From Propionibacteriaceae bacterium (GTDB lineage: Bacteria > Actinomycetota > Actinomycetes > Propionibacteriales > Propionibacteriaceae): DNA of 45,871 nt. Under the pieces are notes generated by a model. It saw only the letters and a list, made by a program, of their open reading frames with translations. It had not been told where the DNA came from and searched no databases. Location: positions 1 through 45,871 of the forward strand of contig JAISUF010000112.1 of assembly GCA_031272195.1 (NCBI GenBank), read 5' to 3'. A program made the position numbers and the translations under genes. Positions 1 through 7,305 of this stretch are shown here, one piece after another. The first letter of the stretch is position 1. Each line of letters opens with the position of its first letter.

Positions 1-55
1 GTCATATACTGACGGTTCCGCCCGCCTCCCGCACTGCGGGGACCGGGCGCCCCGA

Positions 56-129
56 GGGCCGGTAGCTCAGCAGGTCAGAGCAGGGGACTCATAATCCCTT
101 GGTCGCGGGTTCGAGCCCCGCCCGGCCTA
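56..129 (+). tRNA. tRNA-Met (anticodon CAT), elongator type
   Basis: A cloverleaf can be drawn in full. It has a 7-bp acceptor starting GGGCCGG (first pair G-U), a D arm GCTC/GAGC, an anticodon loop CTCATAA, and a T arm GCGGG-TTCGAGC-CCCGC with discriminator A. The first acceptor pair is closed, unlike the initiator tRNA at 13933-14006, so this is elongator Met or possibly the Ile tRNA whose C34 is modified to lysidine. CCA is not encoded. Confidence 0.93.
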
Positions 130-162
130 CTTTGGGGGACGGCTTTGGCCGTCCCCCAAAGT
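129..162 (+). terminator. Strong hairpin directly after tRNA-Met
   Basis: An uninterrupted inverted repeat of about 14-15 bp (arms 129-142 and 149-162, core GGGGGACGG/CCGTCCCCC) surrounds a 6-nt loop. It begins at the tRNA discriminator base. There is no long U tract after it (GATCTTGT follows), so it is a probable terminator or tRNA 3'-processing hairpin rather than a textbook intrinsic terminator. Confidence 0.65.
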
Positions 163-231
163 GATCTTGTGCTGTGGGGCTCGGACCCGTGAGGGCTTGC
201 GAGTTTTCATTCGGTGGCCGGGTGCGCGGAG

Positions 232-237
232 TACAGT
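232..237 (+). promoter_or_regulatory. -10 element (TACAGT), probably leaderless
   Basis: TACAGT fits TANNNT and ends 7 nt before the ATG at 245. The same geometry recurs at many first genes of this window. No clear -35 was seen. Confidence 0.45.
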
Positions 238-244
238 CTGGGGC

Positions 245-946
245 ATGAAGGCTTGGCTGAAGGCTTTGATGATCTCCCTGGCTTGCGTCTTGGCCGTGGC
301 GTTGATTATCGGCGCGGCCGGATTCGGCGGACTGTTGCCGGACGGTGTGGTGACGTTGACGTCGCATGATGGTCTCACGAGTCAGCAGCTAACGTGGTCG
401 TGGCCGCAGCCCGACCGGATCGTGCAGCGCGATCTCGACTACGACGATGAGCAACTAGTCGACTCGGCGTCCAGCGTGGGCGTGGAGGACGGGCCGAGCG
501 TGGACTTGTGGGCGTTCGATATCCATGGTTCGGCATCCAAGGTTGATTTGTGGGCTGATGTCTACATAGGCGGAGTGAAGCAGTCCGAGCCGGTTGCCTT
601 TCACTTGGACTTTGGAGGCGAGATCGACCTGGGGCTGTTGACTGTCACCATGGTCAACGACCGCATACCGCTGATTGGCGGTATATTGGCTGCCGGGACT
701 CTCAGCACCGGGTTCGGGCCGAGGAAGATCTGCGACGAACTGGACGTCAAACTGAACGGCGGCGCGGTGTTCTCTGCCATCAAGACTGAGAACATCATCT
801 ATGGCAAGGCGTTGCCGTTGGGCTTCCGCCTCTACTACGGCACAGACAATTCGCCGCCTTTGGCGGCCAATCCGTACGTCAACCCGTCAAAGGCCTTCGC
901 GGACGGAGTTGTGGGTTTCGTCCTATACATCCGTTTGACCAAGTGA
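245..946 (+). CDS. Hypothetical secreted or membrane-anchored protein
   Basis: A protein of 233 aa whose family I do not recognise. Residues 1-33 form a basic start (MKAWLK) and a long hydrophobic stretch, which is a signal peptide or N-terminal anchor. The rest is a polar, beta-rich-looking extracytoplasmic domain with no obvious catalytic motif. The frame is open further upstream, but the ATG at 245 is chosen because the signal sequence starts there and a TANNNT -10 lies 7 nt before it. Base composition looks lower in GC than neighbouring genes, and the gene sits directly behind a tRNA, so acquisition is possible. It converges with the next gene. Confidence 0.7.
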   Translation: MKAWLKALMISLACVLAVALIIGAAGFGGLLPDGVVTLTSHDGLTSQQLTWSWPQPDRIVQRDLDYDDEQLVDSASSVGVEDGPSVDLWAFDIHGSASKVDLWADVYIGGVKQSEPVAFHLDFGGEIDLGLLTVTMVNDRIPLIGGILAAGTLSTGFGPRKICDELDVKLNGGAVFSAIKTENIIYGKALPLGFRLYYGTDNSPPLAANPYVNPSKAFADGVVGFVLYIRLTK

Positions 947-996
947 CGCGAAGCACTGGCCTTTCCCAAGCGCGCCCAGCGGCCAGAAGGCGGCGC

Positions 997-1830
997 TCAG
1001 GCTGCGCTTTGGACGCCGACCCGGACGGTGGGGCTGGCGATGTCCGGCTGGGCGTCGTAGAGGGTGGCGGACCAATCGTCGGTGTGGGTCCAATGGTGGC
1101 CGATGGTGGTGGCTGTGACGGCGCCGGTGTGGTGGACGGGCGTGTAGGTCTGGGTCAGGCAGAAGGACCGGCTGGTGGCCGGGTAGCCGCCGAAGGCGCC
1201 GGCGGTGGCGGCGAAGGCGGGCCCGGTGGCCGTGCCGGAGTTGGACGGTGCGGCGGCGAAAGCGGCGCAGCCCGGCGCGGCGCCTGATTCGCCCAGGTCC
1301 GAGAAGCCGAGCGCCACCTGCGAGGCGGCCCACAGGTTGCCCGACGGCGAGGAGGCCGACGATCCGCCGTCGTCGAACTCGTAGAGGTAGGCGTAGGCGG
1401 CCGGCCCGGCGGCTCGGGCGTCGACGTCCACGCGGGCCGTCACCGAATACGATTCGCGGGTCGGGTCGGCTTGGAGCTGGGCGACGATATCCTCCCAGGC
1501 GGTCGCCACGTCGTAGCTGTACTCGCCACAGGCCCCCTCGCGTCCATCCCCGGCGGCGCAGGCCACCGGCGACGACTGCCACGCGCCGGTGTCGGCGTCG
1601 CGCAGGCGGGTGAGGGTCTGGGTCTCGTCCAGGCCGTCGGCGGGCTTCAGCAAGGCGGGCGTCCGCGTCTGGGTTTGGGCGCCCAGGTGGGCTTGGCGCA
1701 GCCAGACGCCGCCGGCGACGGTTTGCGAGTCGTTCCACAGCGCGCCCGTCGTCGGGCTGGTGGTGGTCGAGGCCAGCAGGCAGCTGATCGAGAAGACGGC
1801 CAGGCAGGCGGCGGCGTGGAAACCTCTCAT
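997..1830 (-). CDS. Secreted protein with SipW-like export signal, third gene of operon
   Basis: A protein of 277 aa. It has a short basic start, then a hydrophobic segment and the sequence TTGALWNDSQTVAGG. That resembles the 'alternate' signal region of TasA/CalY-type proteins processed by SipW-like signal peptidases (A-x-F/W-x-D/S ... G). The remainder is a secreted domain with paired cysteines, Ser/Thr-rich and without a recognised enzyme motif. Its ATG overlaps the stop of the upstream gene by 4 nt (ATGA), so the two are translationally coupled. A structural or surface role is inference only; no SipW gene is in the window. Confidence 0.7.
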   Translation of the reverse strand: MRGFHAAACLAVFSISCLLASTTTSPTTGALWNDSQTVAGGVWLRQAHLGAQTQTRTPALLKPADGLDETQTLTRLRDADTGAWQSSPVACAAGDGREGACGEYSYDVATAWEDIVAQLQADPTRESYSVTARVDVDARAAGPAAYAYLYEFDDGGSSASSPSGNLWAASQVALGFSDLGESGAAPGCAAFAAAPSNSGTATGPAFAATAGAFGGYPATSRSFCLTQTYTPVHHTGAVTATTIGHHWTHTDDWSATLYDAQPDIASPTVRVGVQSAA

Positions 1831-2468
1831 GGGGCCCTCACTTGGTCGAGCGTCAGGTTGAACCAGTGCTGGAACTCCTCGCTGTCGCCGGTGGTGGCGA
1901 CGATCTCGGGCTCCCAGTCGTGCTGGAGCTGGTCGCCGGTGACCGTCACTGACACCGAGATCAGATGGGCCCCCGACGAGAGCGTGTCCGACGACACCCC
2001 CAGGGGGTCGGTCGGCGTGCACGTGCCGACGTCGTTGCCGTCGATGTCGAGCAGGTAGAGCAGCGAGTCTGGCGTGCCGTGGCCCTGGCCGAGCGGCGTC
2101 AACGTCACAATGCCGTACATGTTGTCGCCTTCGAGGACGGCCGTGCCGGTGTAGGTGACCCTCAGCGACGACCAAGCGCCGGCCATCAGGACTTGGTCGA
2201 TGTCGTCCTGGTCGCCGGTGACGTGGACGCTCCAGGCGGGACCGTCCTCGTCGGCCGAAGCGTCTGGCTGGGCGGAATACTCCCAGGTGAAGCCCGGATC
2301 GATGCTCAAGCCGAGCTTGCCGGCCGAAACCGACGGCCCGTCGAACGGCGCGACGGACGAGAACAAGGCGGCCGCCGACGGGGCTCCGAAAACGCCGCCC
2401 GCCAAGGCGCAGGCGATCAAGGCGAGGCAGACGCCGATACGGGCCCGCGAGACGTGCGGCCGCTTCAT
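1827..2468 (-). CDS. Secreted protein with SipW-like export signal, second gene of operon
   Basis: A protein of 213 aa. The N terminus carries a basic stretch and a hydrophobic core (residues about 10-30), followed by AALFSSVAPFDG and then SAGKLGLSID. The A-L-F-S-S plus G-K-L-x-L-S pattern is what I know from SipW-dependent exported proteins of actinobacteria and bacilli. The mature part looks like a beta-sandwich with two cysteines near the end of a CTPTDP loop. The start codon overlaps the stop of the beta-helix gene by 4 nt and is preceded by GGAGGTGGG. No enzymatic motif was seen. Confidence 0.72.
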   Translation of the reverse strand: MKRPHVSRARIGVCLALIACALAGGVFGAPSAAALFSSVAPFDGPSVSAGKLGLSIDPGFTWEYSAQPDASADEDGPAWSVHVTGDQDDIDQVLMAGAWSSLRVTYTGTAVLEGDNMYGIVTLTPLGQGHGTPDSLLYLLDIDGNDVGTCTPTDPLGVSSDTLSSGAHLISVSVTVTGDQLQHDWEPEIVATTGDSEEFQHWFNLTLDQVRAP

Positions 2469-4456
2469 CGTCCCACCTCCAATTCGGCCAGGCAGGTGGT
2501 GGCGTCGACTTGTCCGGGCAGCAGGTTGACGTCCTCGCAGACGGGCTCCTCGCCGAGGGCGTCGTCGACCACCGCCTCGATGGTCGTCTCGTCGGTGTCG
2601 GACAGGTTCGTCAGCTTGTAGACGAAGTGGACCCTCGCACCCAGTTGCAGGACGGCCCCGTCGGCCAGCGGCTCGGTGTGACCGGCGTCGGCGTAGGCCA
2701 GCTTCTCGATGCTGAAATCGGCTGGGGCGCACACCCCTGACGAGGTGATGACGCGCGAGTACTGGGACGACGAGAGCTGCCCGTAGGCCTCCGAATGGGT
2801 TTGGAAGCGCAGATAGCCGTTGAGCGTCCCGTCGTCGTTGAGCAGCTCTTCGGGGACGGGGATGGTGGCGGTCGTTCCCGTCACACCGGTTTGCCGCCCC
2901 AGGTGGCGCTCGGCGGTCGCGCCGGATGTCCAGTAGGCGTCGATCGTGACCGGCTCGGCGGGAATCTCGTTGGCCTCCCCGCCGGTCGGTTTGGCCAGCG
3001 TCACGTCCAACTTGCAGCCGCCGGCGTGCCAGGCGGCGGTGGCGGCGGTCGGATACCAGGTGCGGATCTTCTTGTTGGCCGCCGAGTCGTAGTTGACGAA
3101 CATCGCCGTGGTGGTGGCCGTCTCCTCGGTGGCGGTGGTGGCTTGGTGGCTGGAGCGAGTCCCGAAAGTGTTGCGCTGGAAGGTCACCAGGCCGGTTTGG
3201 TACATCGTGACGACGCCCTGGGTGGCGGCAGCGTAGCCGTCGAAATAGTTGTCCTCGATGACCAGGCGCGATTCGACTGTCGAGTTGGCGGCCCGGTTGG
3301 AGTTCCAATACAGGGCCGCGCCGTTGCGGGCGGCGGTGGTGATGAAGCGGTTGTTGGCGATCCGGTTGTAGACCCCGGCGTCGTAGGAGTAGCCCTCGTC
3401 GAGCGGCAGCACCAGCGTGGCGTCGCTGGTGTCGCCGGAGGGGATGTCGGTGAACTGGTTGTCGTGGATCCAGAAGCCGTATTGGCTCTTGACGGTGTCG
3501 AGGGCGGCGTCGGCCCAGTCGAACAGGTGGTAGGTGTAGGCGTCGCCGGCGTCGGTGTGGAAGCGGCAGTTCTTGATCTCCAAGCCTTGGACGCGCTGGG
3601 CGCCGGCGACGTAGAAGAAGTTCGCCTGGCAGCCGGCGGGGGTGGCGGTGGCGCAGGTGCCGTGGTAGCCGAGTTTGACGTCGAGGTTGTCGAGCACCAG
3701 CCCGGACACCGATCCCGAGCCGGTGACGGCGATCATGCCCAGGGCGGGGTAGAGGTTGCCGAGGTTCCAGTTGCGCAAGGTGACGTCGCTGGCGGGGCCG
3801 GCGAAGCCGAGGAAGCGCTCGGTCCACCAGGCGTTGAAGTTGTAGTTGTGGTATTGGTCGGCGGCGGTTTGCAGGGTGGAGCCGTTCTCGATCAGCACTC
3901 CGGACGCGTTGTTGAGCACGATGGCGGTCTCCGAGGACCACAGCCCGTTGAAGTTGCGCAGGGTGACGTTGGACGCCCCGGAGCCGATCCAGATGGTGGC
4001 GGCGTTGGGGGCCTCGGCCTTCTGCCCGACGCCGATGATGCCGCCCAGGTCGATGGTGACGCCCGAGTGGCTGATCTTGAAGACCGCCCCGGAGCCGTCG
4101 CCCTCCACGCCGACGCAGCTGGAAGGGCACATCCACCCGGTGGACGCGACGGAGGAGACGTCGATGTAGGGCGCGTTGGCGTTGGGGATGGCGATGTTCG
4201 GATCGACGCTGATCGCGGCGGTGTCGTCGGCGGGCAGCGCGTTGGCCAGCTCCAACGCTTTCTTGAGTGTGCAAACGCCCGCGCCGTCGCAGGTGGCGGT
4301 CGCGTCGTTGAAAGCCAGCGTGTTGACGACGTAGCTGTGGGCGGACGCCTCGGCGGCGGCCGGCCGCTGGTCCACCCAGACTCCGAGCAGGGATGCCAGC
4401 GCGGACGCGACGGCGATCAGCGTCACGGCTGCGGCGCGCCTGGGCGGTCGGGTCAC
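2465..4456 (-). CDS. Secreted right-handed beta-helix protein, first gene of operon
   Basis: A protein of 663 aa with a signal peptide (residues 1-36, ending in AAAEA). The central part, about 40-430, has many short repeated V-x-I/L-x-N-x-x-F/L turns such as SGVTIDLGGI, SNVTLRNFN, VQGLEIKNCRF and SRLVIEDNYF. This is typical of parallel beta-helix (pectate-lyase-like) folds, but no lyase or glycosidase catalytic triad is evident. The last about 85 residues (DFSIEKLAYAD onward) look like a DUF11-type cell-surface beta-sandwich. It starts with GTG at 4456 behind GAGGAG with 8-nt spacing. It leads a three-gene operon of exported proteins. Positions 3999-4046 are duplicated at 5210-5257. Confidence 0.82.
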   Translation of the reverse strand: MTRPPRRAAAVTLIAVASALASLLGVWVDQRPAAAEASAHSYVVNTLAFNDATATCDGAGVCTLKKALELANALPADDTAAISVDPNIAIPNANAPYIDVSSVASTGWMCPSSCVGVEGDGSGAVFKISHSGVTIDLGGIIGVGQKAEAPNAATIWIGSGASNVTLRNFNGLWSSETAIVLNNASGVLIENGSTLQTAADQYHNYNFNAWWTERFLGFAGPASDVTLRNWNLGNLYPALGMIAVTGSGSVSGLVLDNLDVKLGYHGTCATATPAGCQANFFYVAGAQRVQGLEIKNCRFHTDAGDAYTYHLFDWADAALDTVKSQYGFWIHDNQFTDIPSGDTSDATLVLPLDEGYSYDAGVYNRIANNRFITTAARNGAALYWNSNRAANSTVESRLVIEDNYFDGYAAATQGVVTMYQTGLVTFQRNTFGTRSSHQATTATEETATTTAMFVNYDSAANKKIRTWYPTAATAAWHAGGCKLDVTLAKPTGGEANEIPAEPVTIDAYWTSGATAERHLGRQTGVTGTTATIPVPEELLNDDGTLNGYLRFQTHSEAYGQLSSSQYSRVITSSGVCAPADFSIEKLAYADAGHTEPLADGAVLQLGARVHFVYKLTNLSDTDETTIEAVVDDALGEEPVCEDVNLLPGQVDATTCLAELEVGR
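3999..4046. repeat. 48-bp dispersed repeat, copy 1 (inside beta-helix gene)
   Basis: This stretch matches 5210-5257 at 46 of 48 positions in the same orientation, 1,211 bp apart. Here it is in frame in the beta-helix gene and encodes part of a repeated turn around GQKAEAPNAA. Confidence 0.85.
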
Positions 4457-4649
4457 GGCACCGTCTCCTCATGGCTGTCTGGGCGGGCACGGAGGGTCCC
4501 CGCATGTGCTACAACACCGGGAACGGCTGGCGTATTCCGCGCGGGCGCGCGCCAACCCCCCGCCCACCGCTTTTCTGACAGACCCGCCAGGGGAGAATCA
4601 CCCCAAGGCAGGCCGAGCGGTTTGAGGCCAAGCTGAGAGGGGGTGCCAG

Positions 4650-5203
4650 ATGGCTGCTTGGGATCTGCCTGTCAAGAACCGCCCTGTGCCGAGCGTGCGC
4701 GCGTTGCAGGCATGGGTGCGTGACGCTCATCGGGCGACTGGGGTGGACGCGGAGAGGATCAGTTGGCTGGTGGCTTCGACCGTGGTGGTGGCCGCCTTGC
4801 AGCGCGCTCTGGCCTGGGATGGCCAACCTTTGTTCCTGGTCAAAGGTGGTGTGTTCATCGAGTTCAACCTCGGCCTGAAGGCTAGGACCACAACAGACGT
4901 GGACACGCTTTTCCGTGCTGACATAGCCGAGTTCCGTGAACGCCTGGACGAGGCTTTGGCGCAGCCTTGGGGGCCGTTCGTGCTTGACCGCACCGAGATC
5001 GAGATCATCGACGCGCCCAAGCTAATCCAGCCACGCCGCTTCTACGTCCGCCTGTTGGCGAAGGGCGCGGTGTGGCTATGGATTATCAGATCGCCCAGAA
5101 ACTCCACGCGGCCTCCGACCCGGACGAGGAGGGCTACGAGAACCAGCGAGTCCACGACATCATCGATGTGCTGCTGCTCAAGACAGAGTTCTACCCCGGC
5201 GCG
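4650..5203 (+). pseudogene. Decayed AbiEii-type nucleotidyltransferase toxin gene
   Basis: The first frame (ATG 4650 to about 5067) encodes an AbiEii-like N-terminal region with the nucleotidyltransferase signature: VKGGVFIEF, then ARTTTDVDTLF. After RLLAKGAVW the family sequence breaks off. It resumes in another frame at about 5070 with DYQIAQKLHAASDP and HDIIDVLLLKTEF, the conserved segment that follows the core in this family. So some residues are deleted and the frame has shifted, and the reading then ends at a 48-bp foreign segment. No AbiEi antitoxin gene lies upstream. AbiE toxins block growth by modifying a nucleotide target; this copy should be inactive. Confidence 0.75.
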
Positions 5204-5209
5204 CCGCCT

Positions 5210-5257
5210 GCGGCGTTGGGGGCCTCGGCCTTCTGCCTGACGCCGATGATGCCGCTC
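5210..5257. repeat. 48-bp dispersed repeat, copy 2 (in toxin remnant)
   Basis: Same orientation as 3999-4046, with two mismatches (both C to T here). It lies exactly at the junction between the AbiEii remnant and the ribbon-helix-helix fragment, as if inserted or used for recombination. Confidence 0.85.
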
Positions 5258-5261
5258 GCCG

Positions 5262-5384
5262 GTGCTGCGCCTGGTCGTGCCCGAGCAGACCGCCGAACTG
5301 GTGCGGGCCAGGGCGGCGGCCGAGCACATGTCCGTCGCCCGGTGGCTGCGCGGTCTCGTCCAGCGCGAGGTCGGCGTCGCGTGA
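5262..5384 (+). pseudogene. Ribbon-helix-helix-like fragment (40 aa)
   Basis: A GTG-started frame of 40 codons reads LVVPEQTAELVRARAAAE and then MSVARWLRGLVQREV. This has the shape of the second half of a ribbon-helix-helix/CopG- or MobC-like DNA-binding protein, including the S-x-A-x-W-L-R-x-L pattern. The N-terminal strand and a proper start are missing, so it is probably the remaining tail of an antitoxin or relaxosome-type gene joined to the AbiEii remnant by deletion. A functional micro-protein is possible but less likely. Confidence 0.4.
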
Positions 5385-5418
5385 CGAGACGCCGACGACG
5401 ATCCGCCGGAGGCGGGCG

Positions 5419-5826
5419 TCACGGGAGAATCTCTACCGGGCTGCCGTCGGGGAAGCGCAGGGCCGCGTAGTGGCGGTGGTCCAGGGTGGCGATCTGGCGC
5501 GTGCCGTAGGCTTGGGCGACTACGATGTTGGCCGCGTCGGCCAGGCCGATCTTGGAATCGGCGTATTGCTCCACGATGTCGAGCGCGACGGCCAACTGCG
5601 CTTGGCCGATCTTGGCGATCTCCCAGGCCGGTCCGAGCAGGGCGCGGATCGTGGCCACCTCGTGGCGAACGCCCAGGCGGGTGAGCAGGAAATAGTCCAA
5701 CTCGGCCAGCACGTACGGTGTTACGACGAGCGCCTCGTCGGAGCCGTTCAACAACTGGGATGCCGCCTCGTGCGACGGCTCGGCAGTGTTCGCCCAACTG
5801 TAGAGGACGCTGGTGTCGACGATCAC
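5419..5826 (-). CDS. vapC: VapC-family PIN-domain ribonuclease toxin
   Basis: A protein of 135 aa covering a complete PIN domain. The acidic metal-binding residues are present: D4 in VIVDTSVL, E42 in VLAELDY, D in GLADAANIV, and D in IATLDHRHY. VapC toxins are Mg2+-dependent endoribonucleases that cut tRNA or rRNA when not held by their antitoxin. The start is taken as the GTG at 5826 because it overlaps the stop of the antitoxin gene by 4 nt (GTGA) and gives the family's usual N terminus. Unlike the toxin genes at 4.65 and 26.9 kb, this one appears intact. Confidence 0.9.
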   Translation of the reverse strand: MIVDTSVLYSWANTAEPSHEAASQLLNGSDEALVVTPYVLAELDYFLLTRLGVRHEVATIRALLGPAWEIAKIGQAQLAVALDIVEQYADSKIGLADAANIVVAQAYGTRQIATLDHRHYAALRFPDGSPVEILP

Positions 5827-6041
5827 CGGCCGAACCCCTCCAGCCAGTCGTCGCCGTTCCAATCGACTGGCTCGATGTCGGCGGCGAACACTCCCGGCCC
5901 AGGCTTGGGCCGCTCAGTCCTCGTGACGACTTCCCATACGGCAGACCGGATCACCTCCGCCTCGGACACCCCGCGCCGCTCGGCCTCGAGTTCGACGGCG
6001 TGCTTCAGGGGCTCGGGCAAGTAAAGCGTGGTCTTCACCAT
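5823..6041 (-). CDS. vapB: VapB-type ribbon-helix-helix antitoxin
   Basis: A protein of 72 aa. The N-terminal MVKTTLYLPEPLKHAVE is a ribbon strand followed by a helix, and SEAEVIRSAVWEVV is the second helix of a CopG/Arc-type DNA-binding fold. The C-terminal tail (DWNGDDWLEGFGR) is the acidic toxin-binding part. It should neutralise the VapC encoded 4 nt into its end and autorepress the operon. The ATG is supported by TAGCGT ending 6 nt upstream (6048-6053), so the mRNA is probably leaderless. Confidence 0.88.
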   Translation of the reverse strand: MVKTTLYLPEPLKHAVELEAERRGVSEAEVIRSAVWEVVTRTERPKPGPGVFAADIEPVDWNGDDWLEGFGR

Positions 6042-6047
6042 GCGACG

Positions 6048-6053
6048 ACGCTA
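6048..6053 (-). promoter_or_regulatory. -10 element (TAGCGT) of vapBC
   Basis: A TANNNT hexamer with a 6-nt gap to the vapB ATG. A second overlapping TATGGT lies just upstream. The ribbon-helix-helix antitoxin would be expected to bind here, but no clear palindrome was found. Confidence 0.4.
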
Positions 6054-6210
6054 CCATACGTGTGGCACTTGCGCGTCTGAGCCGTCCGCGCGCGCCCGAG
6101 TCGGGAACGACCGTCAACGCCGCAGGGGCGAGGCATTGGCCGGGGAGGCGCTGCTGCTGGGCATCACGTCGGTCGGCGCGTCGCAGTGGCGCGGCATTCG
6201 CCCGCAGTGG

Positions 6211-7194
6211 TCAACCGGCGGGCGCGATGCCGAGGCGGGCGCGCAGGTTGGCCTTCAACGACTCGCTGAACAGGGAGATGTCCCAGTGGTGGGTGTAGCC
6301 GAGGGCGGCGGCGTCCTGGCCGGCGATCGAGGCCTCGTCGCGGAAGGCGTGCTCGTCCAGGTCGACCTCGACCACCAGCCCTGGGAACGGCCCGCCCTCG
6401 TCGCTCGGCCGCACCAGCCTTGCGCCGACCCGCACCTCTCGCAGCGGCCCCGCCTCGAAGTAGCGCAGGACGCCGCCGGGGTTGGCGTCGGCGGCGACGG
6501 CGCGGGTCGTCTGGTCGAAGGTCAGCGGGTTGACGGCGGTGGTCGTGGCGTCCCCCCAGGTGGCCCGCGTCTTGGCGGCCACCTCGCAGCGCGTGGCGGT
6601 GTTCCAGGAGATGATCGTGCCGGTGTCGGTCGGCGAGGTCGACGCCGGATAGGGCGAGTTGGCCAAGATCGCCTGGTTCAGGCCCCAGCCGATCAGATAG
6701 TTGGCCCCCATCCGGGACAGCTCGGCCGGGCCGAGGGCGTTTGGCATGAACGCCGTGGTCAGATAGCCGTTGACGATCGAGCCCTGCGAGTGCGACCACA
6801 GGACGTACCACTGGTCGGCGTTACGCTGGCCGATGAATTGCGCGAAAGCCGCGAAGGCGTCCAGCAGCGGCGCCTGCAGGCCGCCGTCGTCGGGGTCGAG
6901 GAAGAGCAGTGTCGCGTCGGGCCCCTTGGCGTCGAAGCGCGCGCCGTTGACCATGCGGTATTTCGGCATCCAGACGTTGACGGCCAAATCGTCGAAAACC
7001 GGATGTACGGCGATCTCGGCGAACTCCGCCAATCCGGCGTGAAACGCCGGATCGTCCGGATCGACATAGACGGGGCCGGATTCGTCGAAGCAGACCGTCG
7101 GCGCGATGACGAAAACGTCGGGCACGCCGTCGAGGCGGCGCTCCCCGGGAGCCAGGAACCAGTTTCGCGGATCGGAATAATCCAATGCCTCCAT
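6211..7194 (-). CDS. DUF3089 family alpha/beta-hydrolase-like protein
   Basis: A protein of 327 aa. The start YSDPRNWFLAPG and PDVFVIAPTVCF match the N terminus of DUF3089 proteins. WSHSQGSIV is the nucleophile elbow (G/S-x-S-x-G-like, Ser in HSQGS), and HHWDISLF near the end could supply the histidine. The family is thought to be alpha/beta hydrolases, and substrates are unknown to me. No signal peptide was seen. The ATG at 7194 has TAGGCT ending 6 nt upstream (7201-7206), pointing to a leaderless transcript. It diverges from the deaminase gene. Confidence 0.82.
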   Translation of the reverse strand: MEALDYSDPRNWFLAPGERRLDGVPDVFVIAPTVCFDESGPVYVDPDDPAFHAGLAEFAEIAVHPVFDDLAVNVWMPKYRMVNGARFDAKGPDATLLFLDPDDGGLQAPLLDAFAAFAQFIGQRNADQWYVLWSHSQGSIVNGYLTTAFMPNALGPAELSRMGANYLIGWGLNQAILANSPYPASTSPTDTGTIISWNTATRCEVAAKTRATWGDATTTAVNPLTFDQTTRAVAADANPGGVLRYFEAGPLREVRVGARLVRPSDEGGPFPGLVVEVDLDEHAFRDEASIAGQDAAALGYTHHWDISLFSESLKANLRARLGIAPAG

Positions 7195-7200
7195 GACTCG

Positions 7201-7206
7201 AGCCTA
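7201..7206 (-). promoter_or_regulatory. -10 element (TAGGCT) of the DUF3089 gene
   Basis: A TANNNT hexamer with a 6-nt gap to the ATG at 7194. Confidence 0.45.
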
Positions 7207-7293
7207 CTCTCCGGCCGCGACTGCGCCGTCGGCCCATGGTCGCAGACGGCCGCGACTTCGAGCACTACGGGCCCGGCCTGAGGCGGGGTTTGA

Positions 7294-7299
7294 TAACCT
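7294..7299 (+). promoter_or_regulatory. -10 element (TAACCT) of the deaminase operon
   Basis: A TANNNT hexamer with a 6-nt gap to the ATG at 7306. There is no Shine-Dalgarno sequence before that ATG, consistent with a leaderless mRNA. Confidence 0.5.
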
Positions 7300-7305
7300 C
7301 GCGTC

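Noticed and set aside
2795..4636. Long plus-strand open frame (over 600 codons) opposite the beta-helix gene
   Set aside because: Antisense shadow of a high-GC gene; extreme Gly/Val/Asp composition and no domain, while the minus strand has signal peptide, ribosome binding site and operon overlaps.
6054..6210. Possible short gene between vapB and the DUF3089 gene
   Set aside because: No frame shows a start with a ribosome binding site or -10, nor any recognisable sequence.
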